A model generated the notes under the pieces. The model was not told the DNA's origin, did not search any database, and saw only the letters and a program-made list of their open reading frames with translations. Both the position numbers and the translations under genes were made by a program. Positions 36,005-44,373 of a stretch of 64,000 nucleotides of DNA are shown one piece after another (positions within the stretch are counted from its first letter, which is position 1; the number at the start of each line of letters is the position of its first letter). Origin of the DNA: Candidatus Eremiobacterota bacterium (GTDB taxonomy: Bacteria; Vulcanimicrobiota; Vulcanimicrobiia; Vulcanimicrobiales; Vulcanimicrobiaceae). The DNA lies in assembly GCA_019235885.1 (NCBI GenBank), contig JAFAKB010000051.1, positions 16,875 to 80,874 of the forward strand. The letters are read 5' to 3'.

Positions 36005-36104
36005 TCCTTAGACCAAACCACACCACCGTTAGGCGTCCGATCGTGGATCGAGCGCGGCTCGCATCTGCGGATAACGTAAACGGAGAAAGACCACACCGAA
36101 CAAC

Positions 36105-37031
36105 ATGACCGTCCTCGAAGCGCCCGCCGGCGCCAACATCGAAGTTCGCGAACGCCGCGAGAACTACGCCAAGTTCGTGATCGAGCCGCTCGAGCGCGGC
36201 TTCGGCATCACCCTCGGCAACGCGCTGCGCCGCGTCCTGCTCTCCTCGATCCCCGGCGCCGCCGTCACCTACGTCAAGATCGACGGCGTCCTGCACGAGT
36301 TCTCGACGATTCCCGGAGTCGTCGAAGACACCGTCGACCTGCTGCTCAACCTCAAGGGACTGCCGATCAAGCTGAACACGGAAGACCCCAAGGTCCTCCA
36401 GCTCAGCGCGAGCGGCGCGAAGGAAGTCACCGCCGGCGACATCCAGCCGGACGCCGACGTCGAGATCCTGCAGCCGAACTACCACCTCGCGACGCTCTCG
36501 AAGAAAGACGCGAAGCTCTCGATGGAGATCGGCGTCGAGAAGGCGCGCGGCTACGTCACCAGCGACAAGCAGCGCAACATCGAGCACATGATCGGGCTCA
36601 TCCCGATGGACTCGATCTTCTCGCCGATCCGCAAGGTCAACTTCAGCGTCGACGACACGCGCGTCGGCCAGTCGGTCGACTTCGACCGCCTCACGCTGGA
36701 GATCGAGACCAACGGCTCGATCTCACCCGACGACGCGCTCTCGGAAGCGGCCCAGATCCTTACCGAGGAGCTGCGGCTCTTCATCGGCTTCTCGACCGAA
36801 GAGAAGCCGGTGCAGACCGCGCCCGCCAGCGAGTGGGACGTGCCGGTCGAGACGCTCAACCTCTCGGTGCGCTCGTTCAACTGCCTCAAGCGCGCGGGGA
36901 TCTCGAAGGTCTCCGAGCTGCTCGACATGACCGAAGACGAAATCATCAAGATGCGCAACTTCGGCAAGAAGTCGCTCGACGAGATCAAGCAAGTCCTGGA
37001 GGAGCGGGGACTCTCGCTCCGCCAAGCGTAG
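36105..37031 (+). CDS. rpoA: DNA-directed RNA polymerase subunit alpha
   Basis: 308 residues. N-terminal dimerisation domain: YAKFVIEPLERGFGITLGNA, LRRVLLSSIPGAAVT and VEDTVDLLLNLKGLPI. The C-terminal domain has LNLSVRSFNCLKRAGISKVS and RNFGKKSLDEIKQVLEERGL, the helix-hairpin-helix region that binds UP elements. Lies between rpsD and rplQ as in most bacteria. The 100-nt gap upstream holds no gene. Confidence 0.98.
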   Translation: MTVLEAPAGANIEVRERRENYAKFVIEPLERGFGITLGNALRRVLLSSIPGAAVTYVKIDGVLHEFSTIPGVVEDTVDLLLNLKGLPIKLNTEDPKVLQLSASGAKEVTAGDIQPDADVEILQPNYHLATLSKKDAKLSMEIGVEKARGYVTSDKQRNIEHMIGLIPMDSIFSPIRKVNFSVDDTRVGQSVDFDRLTLEIETNGSISPDDALSEAAQILTEELRLFIGFSTEEKPVQTAPASEWDVPVETLNLSVRSFNCLKRAGISKVSELLDMTEDEIIKMRNFGKKSLDEIKQVLEERGLSLRQA

Positions 37032-37038
37032 AGGAATC

Positions 37039-37392
37039 ATGCCGCACCAAGTCGCCAACAAGCGTCTCTCGCGCACGGACGGTCATCGCAAGGCGCTGCT
37101 CCGCAACCTCGCGACGTCGTTCTTCAAGCACGAGAAGATCGAGACCACCTCGACCAAGGCCAAGGAGATCTCCAAAGTCGTCGACCGCCTCATCACGCAG
37201 GCGCGGCGCGGCGGGCTCCACTCGCGGCGGCTGGTGGCCTCCTACCTGACCGAAGAGGCCGTCGCGAAGAAGCTGTGCGAGCAGATCGCACCCTCGCTGA
37301 AGGACAAGCCGGGCGGTTACACCCGGATCACCAAGTCCCGCGTCCGCCCCGGCGACGCCGCGGAACTCTCGATCCTGGAGCTCGTGAAGTAG
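37039..37392 (+). CDS. rplQ: 50S ribosomal protein L17
   Basis: 117 residues: NKRLSRTDGHRKALLRNLAT, KHEKIETTSTKAKEISKVVD and the GGYTRITKSRVRPGDAAELS ending, all standard L17. Last gene of the alpha-operon part. Confidence 0.97.
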   Translation: MPHQVANKRLSRTDGHRKALLRNLATSFFKHEKIETTSTKAKEISKVVDRLITQARRGGLHSRRLVASYLTEEAVAKKLCEQIAPSLKDKPGGYTRITKSRVRPGDAAELSILELVK

Positions 37393-37396
37393 TCTC

Positions 37397-37449
37397 GTAG
37401 CACCGTCTCGGCCGCCCGGCCCCCTAGCCAGCGGCCGAGAATCTGCTAC
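37397..37449 (+). terminator. Two-part hairpin between rplQ and trpE
   Basis: GTAGCA (37397-37402) pairs with TGCTAC (37444-37449), and inside it CTCGGCCGC (37407-37415) pairs with GCGGCCGAG (37431-37439). The 15-nt loop includes CTAG. It begins 5 nt after the rplQ stop and ends 18 nt before the trpE ATG. It lacks a strong U-run, so it may end rplQ transcription or act as an attenuator for trp; no Trp-rich leader peptide is visible. Confidence 0.5.
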
Positions 37450-37467
37450 AGTAGGGGCTACCCCCGT

Positions 37468-38859
37468 ATGCTAGTGACCGCGGACGACCCGCTCAGTCTC
37501 ACCTCGATTACGCGATCGTTCGTCGCGGACAGCATCACGCCGATCTCCGCCTACCTCGCCCTGGCCCAGCCGGGGCGTTCGTGTATGCTGGAGTCGGTCC
37601 ACGGGACGGAGCGGATCAGCCGCTTCTCGTTCATCGGCCTCGACTACCTCGACGCGTTCGGCGTCGACCGCGACCCGCGGATGCTCGAGCGCATTCGCGC
37701 CGCGATCGGCCGCTACAGGCTCGACCGCGACGACCTTCCGTTCCCCGGCGGCGCGGTGTGCGTGTTCACCTACGACGCGGCGCGCGCGCTCGAGCCCGTC
37801 CTGCGACAAACTCTGGACGACGGTGGCGTTCCGCCGGCGGACGTGCGGTTCGGGGACGCGCTGGCGGTCATTCCGGGGACGTGGCTGGTGTTCGATCACT
37901 TTACGCACCGGCTCACGCTGATCGGCTTCGCGCGCGAGGCGAGCGAACACGAGGCCGTCAACGCGCGGCTCGACGCGTACGCCGCGCGGCTGCTCGGCCA
38001 GCGCCCGACGGTGCCGGGCGCGGTGCGCGCCGACGGCCCGGTGAGCGCGTCGATGGACGAGGCGACCTTCCTGGAGCGCGTCGCGCAGGCGAAGCAGCTG
38101 ATCTACGACGGCGAAGCGTACCAGCTGCAAGTCGGGATTCGTTTCTCGTGCCCGCTGGCGGGGACGGCGTTCGACTTCTACCGCGAAATTCGCGCGCGCA
38201 ACCCCTCGCCGTACATGTTCTTCGTCGAGCACGAAGGGCGCGCGGTGTTCGGCGCCTCGCCGGAGTTCCTCGTGCGGCTCGACGGGCGCACGGCGCGGAT
38301 TCGCCCGCTCGCCGGAACGCGCCCGCGCCACGCCGATCCGCAGGTCGACGCGCGGATCGCCGATGAGCTGCTCCACGACGAGAAGGAGCGCGCCGAGCAC
38401 GTGATGCTGGTCGACCTCGCGCGCAACGATCTCGGCGCGGTGTGCCGCACCGGCAGCGTGCGGGTTGACGAGCTGATGGTGATCGAGCGCTACTCGCACG
38501 TCATGCACATCGTCTCGAACGTCGTGGGCGAGCTGCGCGAGGACAAGGACGCGCTCGACCTGTTCGCCGCCTCGTTCCCGGCCGGCACCGTCACCGGGGC
38601 GCCGAAGATCCGCGCGATGCAGCTGATCGACCGGCTGGAGCCCGTCGCGCGCGGCTTCTATGCCGGCAGCGTCGCGCACTTCGACTTCGACGGCGACCTC
38701 GACTCGTGCATCATCCTGCGCTCGGTCGCGGTGGCGAACGGGCGCGCCTACTGGCAGGCGTCGGCCGGGATCGTCGCCGACAGCGTCCCGCAGACCGAAT
38801 ACGCCGAAGTGTTCGCGAAGACCGGCATCGTCCGCGCCGTGCTGGGGATCGTTTCGTGA
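37468..38859 (+). CDS. trpE: Anthranilate synthase component I
   Basis: 463 residues. Makes anthranilate from chorismate with glutamine-derived ammonia from TrpG. The N-terminal feedback-site pattern is MLESVHGTERISRFSFIGLD. Catalytic segments are IRPLAGTRPRHADPQVDARI, DEKERAEHVMLVDLARNDLG, RYSHVMHIVSNVVGELREDK and the FPAGTVTGAPKIRAMQLID loop. TrpG is a separate overlapping gene. First gene of the trp operon. Confidence 0.96.
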   Translation: MLVTADDPLSLTSITRSFVADSITPISAYLALAQPGRSCMLESVHGTERISRFSFIGLDYLDAFGVDRDPRMLERIRAAIGRYRLDRDDLPFPGGAVCVFTYDAARALEPVLRQTLDDGGVPPADVRFGDALAVIPGTWLVFDHFTHRLTLIGFAREASEHEAVNARLDAYAARLLGQRPTVPGAVRADGPVSASMDEATFLERVAQAKQLIYDGEAYQLQVGIRFSCPLAGTAFDFYREIRARNPSPYMFFVEHEGRAVFGASPEFLVRLDGRTARIRPLAGTRPRHADPQVDARIADELLHDEKERAEHVMLVDLARNDLGAVCRTGSVRVDELMVIERYSHVMHIVSNVVGELREDKDALDLFAASFPAGTVTGAPKIRAMQLIDRLEPVARGFYAGSVAHFDFDGDLDSCIILRSVAVANGRAYWQASAGIVADSVPQTEYAEVFAKTGIVRAVLGIVS

Positions 38860-39440
38860 CGCGGTTGCTGCTGGTCGACAATTACGATTCCTTCACGTGG
38901 AATCTTGCGCATTTGTTCGGGGCGGTTGAGGGGGTCGAGGTCGAGGTGGTTCGCAACGACGATCCGTGCTTGGACGACGGCGTTACGGCGCGCTACGACG
39001 GTGTGATCGTCGGGCCGGGGCCCGGCCGGCCGGCAGACGCGGGGCGCACGCTTGGGATCGTGCGCGAAGCGGCGCGCGAGCGCAAGCCGTTGTTCGGGGT
39101 GTGCTTGGGGCTGCAGGCGATCGGCGAGGCGTTCGGCGGGCGCGTTGTGCACGCGCCGCGACAGATGCACGGGAAGACTTCGGAGATCATCCATGATGCG
39201 CAGGGCCTTTTCGCGCAGATACCCTCGCCGTTTACGGCGACGCGGTATCACTCGCTCGTGGTCGACCATGACGGTTTCCCATCGGTGCTGCGGGCGAATG
39301 CGGCGAGTGAGGATGGGGTGATCCAGGGGCTCGTCCACCGCGAGCTGCCGATCTCGGGAGTGCAGTTCCATCCGGAATCGGTGCTGACGACGGCCGGTCG
39401 CGCGCTCGCCGAGAACGTCGTTCGGGAAATGCGCGCGTGA
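38856..39440 (+). CDS. trpG: Anthranilate synthase component II (glutamine amidotransferase)
   Basis: 194 residues from GTG 38856, overlapping the trpE stop. Class I glutamine amidotransferase: LVDNYDSFTWNLAHL, the oxyanion VGPGPGRP and nucleophile Cys83 in GVCLGLQAIGEAFGG, with His and Glu in GVQFHPESVLT. Supplies ammonia to TrpE. In some bacteria the same subunit serves p-aminobenzoate synthesis (PabA); no pabB is in view. Confidence 0.95.
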   Translation: MTRLLLVDNYDSFTWNLAHLFGAVEGVEVEVVRNDDPCLDDGVTARYDGVIVGPGPGRPADAGRTLGIVREAARERKPLFGVCLGLQAIGEAFGGRVVHAPRQMHGKTSEIIHDAQGLFAQIPSPFTATRYHSLVVDHDGFPSVLRANAASEDGVIQGLVHRELPISGVQFHPESVLTTAGRALAENVVREMRA

Positions 39441-40489
39441 CGGCGCCCGACCCCTATCCCCCGCTGCTGCGCGGCGTCCTTGCGGGGCACCATCTGTCGT
39501 CGGATGAGATGGCAAGCACGATTGGCGCGATCATGGACGAAACGCTCTCGCCGGTGCGCGCGTCCGCGCTGCTCGCGGCACTGGCCGCGAAGGGCGAGAC
39601 GGTCGACGAGGTGGTCGGCGCGGCGCGCGCGATGCGCGAGCGGAGCGTGCGCGTCGAGCACGGCTTGCCGGTGGTCCTCGACGTCGTCGGAACCGGCGGC
39701 GACAACGCGCACACGATCAACATCTCGACGATGGCGGCGTTCGTCGTCGCGGGCTGCGGCGTTCCGGTCGCCAAGCACGGCAACCGCGCGGCGTCGAGCG
39801 CGTGCGGAAGCGCCGACGTGCTCGAAGCGCTCGGCGTCGACATCGACCGCTCGCCGGACGCGTCGGCGCGCGTGCTGCGCGAGCACAACATCGCGTTCTT
39901 GTTCGCCCAGCGCCACCATCCCGCGATGCGCGCCGTCGGCCCGATTCGGCGCGAGCTCGGCGTGCGGACCGTCTTCAACGTGCTCGGGCCGCTGACGAAC
40001 CCGGCCGGTGCGAACCGCCAAGTGATCGGCGTCGCGCGCCCGGAGCACGTCTCGCTCGTCGGCGACGCGCTGCGCGCGCTCGGCGCCGAAGCCGGCGCGG
40101 TGATCCACGCGGAAGACGGGCTCGACGAAATCTCCGGCGAGGCGCCGACCGATGTGCTGCAGTTCGACCGCTCCGGCGTGCGGCGCTGGAAGCTCGAGCC
40201 GGCCGAGTACGGCGTGCGCGCGTCGCGCGCGGAGATTCGCGGCGGCGACGCCGCCGTCAATGCGGCCGCGGTGCTCGCGATTCTCGGCGGCGAGCGGAGC
40301 CCGCGCGCCGATCTGGTCTGTCTCAACGCCGCGCTTGCGCTCGTCGTCGCCGGCGAGGCGGTCGACGTCCACGACGGCATGGCGCGCGCGCGCACGTCGG
40401 TCGAAACGGGCCGGGCTCGCGCCGCGCTCGACGCGCTTCGTGCGCACCGCGAAAACGATCCTTCGACGGAGCTCAGGATGACAGTATGA
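39437..40489 (+). CDS. trpD: Anthranilate phosphoribosyltransferase
   Basis: 350 residues. Adds the PRPP ribose phosphate to anthranilate. Marks are VLDVVGTGGDNAHTINISTM, VAKHGNRAASSACGSADVLE, the HHPAMRAVGPIRRELGVRTV segment and NVLGPLTNPAGANRQVIGVA. The last dozen codons (NDPSTELRMTV) are encoded by a dispersed repeat and replace a normal family ending. GTG start overlaps trpG. Confidence 0.96.
   Translation: MTAPDPYPPLLRGVLAGHHLSSDEMASTIGAIMDETLSPVRASALLAALAAKGETVDEVVGAARAMRERSVRVEHGLPVVLDVVGTGGDNAHTINISTMAAFVVAGCGVPVAKHGNRAASSACGSADVLEALGVDIDRSPDASARVLREHNIAFLFAQRHHPAMRAVGPIRRELGVRTVFNVLGPLTNPAGANRQVIGVARPEHVSLVGDALRALGAEAGAVIHAEDGLDEISGEAPTDVLQFDRSGVRRWKLEPAEYGVRASRAEIRGGDAAVNAAAVLAILGGERSPRADLVCLNAALALVVAGEAVDVHDGMARARTSVETGRARAALDALRAHRENDPSTELRMTV
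40461..40483 (+). repeat. Dispersed repeat forming the 3' end of trpD
   Basis: CTTCGACGGAGCTCAGGATG followed by ACA, the core with one extra G. It supplies the last residues of TrpD and ends 2 nt before the trpC ATG (40486), so the coupled trpD-trpC junction lies at its edge. Confidence 0.65.
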
Positions 40490-41286
40490 CGGACATGCTC
40501 GAAAAGCTCTACGCGGCCAAAGCGGAGGCGCGCGAAGCCGACGAAGCGCGCGAGCCGATTGAGGTGCTGCGCGAGCGGGCGCAGAACCGGCTCGGCGAGC
40601 GCCGGCGTTTTCGCGCGGCGCTCGAAGTGGCGCGTGGGCCGGCGATCGTCGCGGAGATCAAGCGGGCCTCGCCGTCAGTCGGGTTGATCGTTCCCCATCT
40701 CGATCCGGCGCAAGTCGCGCGCGACTACGAAGACGCGGGCGCCGACGCGATCAGCGTGTTGACCGAGGCTGATCATTTCCTCGGCGACCTCGCGTATCTC
40801 GACGTCGCGCGCGAAGCGAGCGTGCTCCCGATCTTGCGCAAAGACTTCTTGCGCACGCGGTACGAGGTCGTGCAGTCGGCCGCATACGGCGCCGACGCGA
40901 TCCTGGCGATCGTCGCGGGGCTCACCGACGAGCAGCTCGCCGATATCCTCGACGAGGCGCGGCAGCACCAGCTGGACGTGCTCGTCGAGGTGCATACCGA
41001 AACGGAGCTGCGCCGCGCCGTCTCGGCCGGAGCGATGCTCCTAGGGATCAACAACCGCAACTTGCACACCTTCGAGACGGACCTCGCCGTCACCGAGGAG
41101 CTGCTGCCGCTCGTGCCGCCCGGCGTGCTCGTGATCAGCGAGAGCGGCGTGAAATCACAGGACGACGTCGCCCGCTTGGTCGTGCGCGGCGTCTACGGCG
41201 TGCTGGTCGGCGAGTCGCTGATGCGCGCCGACGACAAGAGCGAAGCGATTCGCGCGCTGAAGGGCGCGCTGAACGTTCCGCTGTAG
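40486..41286 (+). CDS. trpC: Indole-3-glycerol phosphate synthase
   Basis: 266 residues, TIM barrel. Marks are AIVAEIKRASPSVGLI, the AISVLTEADHFLGDLAYL strand, ILRKDFLRTRYEVVQSAAYG, LGINNRNLHTFETDL and VISESGVKSQDDV. ATG overlaps the trpD stop (ATGA). TrpF is a separate gene. Confidence 0.96.
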   Translation: MTDMLEKLYAAKAEAREADEAREPIEVLRERAQNRLGERRRFRAALEVARGPAIVAEIKRASPSVGLIVPHLDPAQVARDYEDAGADAISVLTEADHFLGDLAYLDVAREASVLPILRKDFLRTRYEVVQSAAYGADAILAIVAGLTDEQLADILDEARQHQLDVLVEVHTETELRRAVSAGAMLLGINNRNLHTFETDLAVTEELLPLVPPGVLVISESGVKSQDDVARLVVRGVYGVLVGESLMRADDKSEAIRALKGALNVPL

Positions 41287-41295
41287 AGCGAAGCG

Positions 41296-41943
41296 TTGCG
41301 CACGCGGGTGAAGATCTGCGGCTGCACGAGCGCGGCCGACGTCGCGCTCGCCGTCGACGCGGGGGCCGACGCGGTCGGCGTGATCCTCGCCGAGGAGTCG
41401 GAGCGGCGGGTCAGCGTTGAGCGCTTCCGCGACATCGCGGAGACGGTCCCGGCAATCACGACGCTGGTCGCGGTCTTCGTCGATCCACCCGCAGCGCTCG
41501 TCGACGAGGCGCTGAAAGTCGGCGCTATCCCGCAGTTCCACGGGTACGAGCCGGCCGAGGTCTGTGAAGCCTTCGCCGCCGGGCCGTACCTGAAGGCCTA
41601 CCACGTCCGGGATGGCGGCGTGCCGTCGCGGGCGGAATTCGACGCGCACGCGCGCCCGTTCGAGCACGCGACCTGGCTTTTCGACGCCGCCGGCGCCGGC
41701 GGCCGCAGCGGCGGGACCGGCCGCATGTTTCGTTGGGAACTCGCGCGCGAGCTCGCCGGTGCGCGGCGCTTTGTGGTCAGCGGCGGTCTCACGCCGGAGA
41801 ACGTCGCGGACTGCGTGCGAGCGGTGCGCCCGTATGCCGTGGACGTGCGCAGCGGAGTCGAAACGAGCGGGCTGAAAGACGGCGCGAAGGTTCGCGCGTT
41901 CGTCGAGGCGGTGCGGCTTGCCGACGCGGGGGTTGGAGCATAA
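41296..41943 (+). CDS. trpF: Phosphoribosylanthranilate isomerase
   Basis: 215 residues, TIM barrel. TTG 41296 gives MRTRVKICGCTSAADVALAV; a GTG at 41308 is the alternative. Catalytic Cys in KICGCT and the phosphate-site segment VVSGGLTPENVADCVRAVRP; AVDVRSGVETSGLKDGAKV carries the Asp-Val-Ser-like catalytic Asp region. Isomerises PRA to CdRP. Confidence 0.94.
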   Translation: MRTRVKICGCTSAADVALAVDAGADAVGVILAEESERRVSVERFRDIAETVPAITTLVAVFVDPPAALVDEALKVGAIPQFHGYEPAEVCEAFAAGPYLKAYHVRDGGVPSRAEFDAHARPFEHATWLFDAAGAGGRSGGTGRMFRWELARELAGARRFVVSGGLTPENVADCVRAVRPYAVDVRSGVETSGLKDGAKVRAFVEAVRLADAGVGA

Positions 41944-41949
41944 GTCACC

Positions 41950-42294
41950 ATGGCCGATGAAACCGTCGATCCCGCGCGGCGCGCGGACTACGTCGGCAAA
42001 ATTGTGTTGGTCGGGCTGACCTATCTCAATCCCGACGGCAGCGAACAAGCGCGCGAGGCGTGGGCCGGCGAGATCGAAGATATCCGCGAGGACGGCATCG
42101 TCTCCGTTCGCCGGGCCGGCGAGGAAGAGCCGTTCACGTTGCCGCCCGAGCTCGAGCGCGCGGAACCCGGCGAATATCGGCTGCGCGGCACGGGCGAGGT
42201 CGTCATCAATCCTGATTTTGTCGCTTCGTGGACGATCCAGCTCCGCTCGGCGGCGGACGCTGAAGCGAACGGAACTGAAACCGAGTCATTATGA
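41950..42294 (+). CDS. Conserved protein of unknown function in trp operon
   Basis: 114 residues, acidic. It begins [20 protein letters not shown] and contains [40 protein letters not shown] and [18 protein letters not shown] recall similar hypothetical proteins in other bacteria but no function. The 6-nt gap after trpF and the 4-nt overlap with the trpB ATG put it firmly in the trp operon. It may be a small regulator or simply carried along. Confidence 0.75.
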   Translation: MADETVDPARRADYVGKIVLVGLTYLNPDGSEQAREAWAGEIEDIREDGIVSVRRAGEEEPFTLPPELERAEPGEYRLRGTGEVVINPDFVASWTIQLRSAADAEANGTETESL

Positions 42295-43499
42295 TCGATA
42301 CCGGCGAGCACACGATCCTTCCCGACGCGCGCGGGTACTTCGGGCAGTTCGGCGGCGTCTTCGTTCCCGAGGTCCTCGTCGAGGCACTCGTGCGGCTCGA
42401 GAAGGCGATGAACGAGGCGTTCGCCGATCCGGCGTTTTGGAACGAGTACGAGACGCTGTTGTGCGATTACGTCGGGCGGCCTTCGCCGGTCTATCACGCT
42501 GAGCGACTGGTCGACGGGCCGCATGCGCCGATCGTCTTCAAGCGCGAGGACACGAACCACACCGGCGCGCACAAGATCAACAACACCGTCGGACAGGCGC
42601 TGCTCGCGCGGCGGATGGGAAAGCAGCGTCTCATCGCGGAGACCGGCGCGGGCCAGCACGGCGTCGCGACGGCGACCGTCGGCGCGAAGCTCGGGATGCA
42701 AGTCGATGTCTACATGGGCGCGGTCGACGTCGAGCGCCAAGCGCTCAACCTCTATTTGATGAAGCTGCTCGGCGCGCGCGTCCATCCGGTCGAAAGCGGA
42801 ACCCGCACGCTGAAGGATGCGACGAACGAAGCGTTTCGCGAGTGGGCGGCGCGGGTCGAGGACACCTTCTACGTGATCGGCTCGGTCGTCGGCGCGCACC
42901 CGTATCCCTACATGGTGCGCGAGTTTCAGAAAGTCATCGGGATCGAAGCGCGCGCGCAGATCATCGAGCGCTACGGGCGGCTGCCGAGCGACGTCGTCGC
43001 GTGCGTCGGCGGCGGGTCGAACGCGATGGGAATCTTCAGCGGCTTCCTCGCAGACGCCGAGGTGAAGCTGTGGGGCGTCGAAGCCGCCGGGCACGGCGTG
43101 CGCGCGGTCGACACGGCGGCCTCGCTGAACGCCGGAAGCGTCGGCATCTTGCACGGCTCGCGCAGCTACGTGCTGCAGGACGACGAAGGGCAAGTCCGCG
43201 ACACGCATTCGATCAGCGCTGGACTCGACTATCCCGGCGTCGGCCCCGAGCACTCGTACCTGAAAGACAGCGGCCGCGCGCGCTACGTCGCGGTCGACGA
43301 CGCCGAAGCGCTCGACGCATTTCACCACACCGCGCTGCGCGAGGGGATCGTTCCGGCGCTGGAGTCCGCGCACGCGATCGCGTTCGCGCGCTGTCTGGCG
43401 AAAACACGCGGGCCGGAAGGGCTGATCGTGGTGAACTTGAGCGGCCGCGGCGACAAGGACGTGCGCACCGTCGCCGCGCTCGAAGGGACCGAGATCTGA
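42291..43499 (+). CDS. trpB: Tryptophan synthase beta chain
   Basis: 402 residues. PLP enzyme joining indole and serine. PLP Lys95 in [20 protein letters not shown]; phosphate-binding [32 protein letters not shown]; and the C-terminal [12 protein letters not shown]-terminal [15 protein letters not shown] is the TrpB1-type start. Overlaps the upstream unknown gene by 4 nt and trpA. Confidence 0.97.
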   Translation: MIDTGEHTILPDARGYFGQFGGVFVPEVLVEALVRLEKAMNEAFADPAFWNEYETLLCDYVGRPSPVYHAERLVDGPHAPIVFKREDTNHTGAHKINNTVGQALLARRMGKQRLIAETGAGQHGVATATVGAKLGMQVDVYMGAVDVERQALNLYLMKLLGARVHPVESGTRTLKDATNEAFREWAARVEDTFYVIGSVVGAHPYPYMVREFQKVIGIEARAQIIERYGRLPSDVVACVGGGSNAMGIFSGFLADAEVKLWGVEAAGHGVRAVDTAASLNAGSVGILHGSRSYVLQDDEGQVRDTHSISAGLDYPGVGPEHSYLKDSGRARYVAVDDAEALDAFHHTALREGIVPALESAHAIAFARCLAKTRGPEGLIVVNLSGRGDKDVRTVAALEGTEI

Positions 43500-44302
43500 T
43501 CGCGAGCGGCGGGATCGACGAGGTCTTCTCGCGCGCGCGCGCCGAGCGGCGCGCCGCGCTGATTCCCTACGTCGTCGCCGGCGATCCCGATCGCGAGACC
43601 ACGCTGGCCGTCATCGACGCGATCACCGCCGCGGGCGCCGACCTGATCGAGCTGGGGATTCCGTACGGCGATCCGCTCGCCGACGGGCCGACGATCGCCG
43701 CGGCCGGACAGCGCGCGCTCGCCGGCGGGATGAAGTTCGCCGACTCGCTCGAGCTTGCCGCACGCGCTCGCGCGCGCGGCGCCGCGCCGATCGTGTTCTT
43801 CACCTACGTGAACCCGGTCGACCGCTACGGCGCGGAACGCTTCGCGCACGGTGCGCGCGAGGCCGGCGCGGCGGGCGCGATCGTCCCCGACGTTCCGCTC
43901 GAAGAGCTCGACACGTTCGCGCCGCCGCTGCGCGCCGCCGGGCTCGCGATCCCGCTCCTCATCGCGCCGACGACGCCGCCGGCGCGCGCGGCGCGGATCG
44001 CCGCCGCGTCGAGCGGATTCGTCTATCTCGTCTCACGGCTCGGCGTGACCGGCGCGCGGCGCGAGCCGGACGTCGGTTGGATCGCCGGTGCCCTCGCGCG
44101 GCTGCGCGAAGCGACGCGGCTTCCGCTCGCGGTCGGCTTCGGCATCGCGACCCCCGCGCAGGCCGCCGCGGTCGGCGCGGTCGCCGACGGTGTCATCGTA
44201 GGGAGCGCGCTGATCGACGCGTACGCCGGTTCCCACGGCCAGGAGGCCGCGCGCAAGGCGGCGGCTTTCACGCGCGCACTAAAAGAGGCGGTGCAACGAT
44301 AG
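43496..44302 (+). CDS. trpA: Tryptophan synthase alpha chain (apparent CTG start)
   Basis: 268 residues. TIM barrel cleaving indole-glycerol phosphate; catalytic Glu52 and Asp63 in [53 protein letters not shown]; and [20 protein letters not shown]. No ATG, GTG or TTG lies near the expected start. CTG at 43496 overlaps the trpB stop (CTGA), with AAGGGA 7 nt upstream, mirroring the ATGA/GTGA junctions elsewhere. The start is therefore inferred; the body of the gene is certain. End of the trp operon. Confidence 0.95.
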   Translation: MIASGGIDEVFSRARAERRAALIPYVVAGDPDRETTLAVIDAITAAGADLIELGIPYGDPLADGPTIAAAGQRALAGGMKFADSLELAARARARGAAPIVFFTYVNPVDRYGAERFAHGAREAGAAGAIVPDVPLEELDTFAPPLRAAGLAIPLLIAPTTPPARAARIAAASSGFVYLVSRLGVTGARREPDVGWIAGALARLREATRLPLAVGFGIATPAQAAAVGAVADGVIVGSALIDAYAGSHGQEAARKAAAFTRALKEAVQR

Positions 44303-44325
44303 GGCGCTATTCCAGTTCCTCGGTG

Positions 44326-44355
44326 TTGACGGTGGCACGGTTCTGCTGGTATGCT
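44326..44355 (+). promoter_or_regulatory. Predicted sigma70-type promoter for Cys-rich lipoprotein
   Basis: TTGACG (44326-44331) and TATGCT (44350-44355), spacer 18 nt. Transcription would start near 44361 and the ATG is at 44374, a very short leader. Confidence 0.55.
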
Positions 44356-44373
44356 TGGGAAGAGGGTGTCCCT

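Noticed and set aside
37440..37467. TACAGT as a -10 box for a separate trp promoter
   Set aside because: No acceptable -35 sequence at the right distance (CTAGCC only), so transcription may come from upstream.
37397..37467. trp leader peptide or T-box upstream of trpE
   Set aside because: No short ORF with Trp codons and no T-box core sequence in the 75 nt available; only a hairpin is visible.
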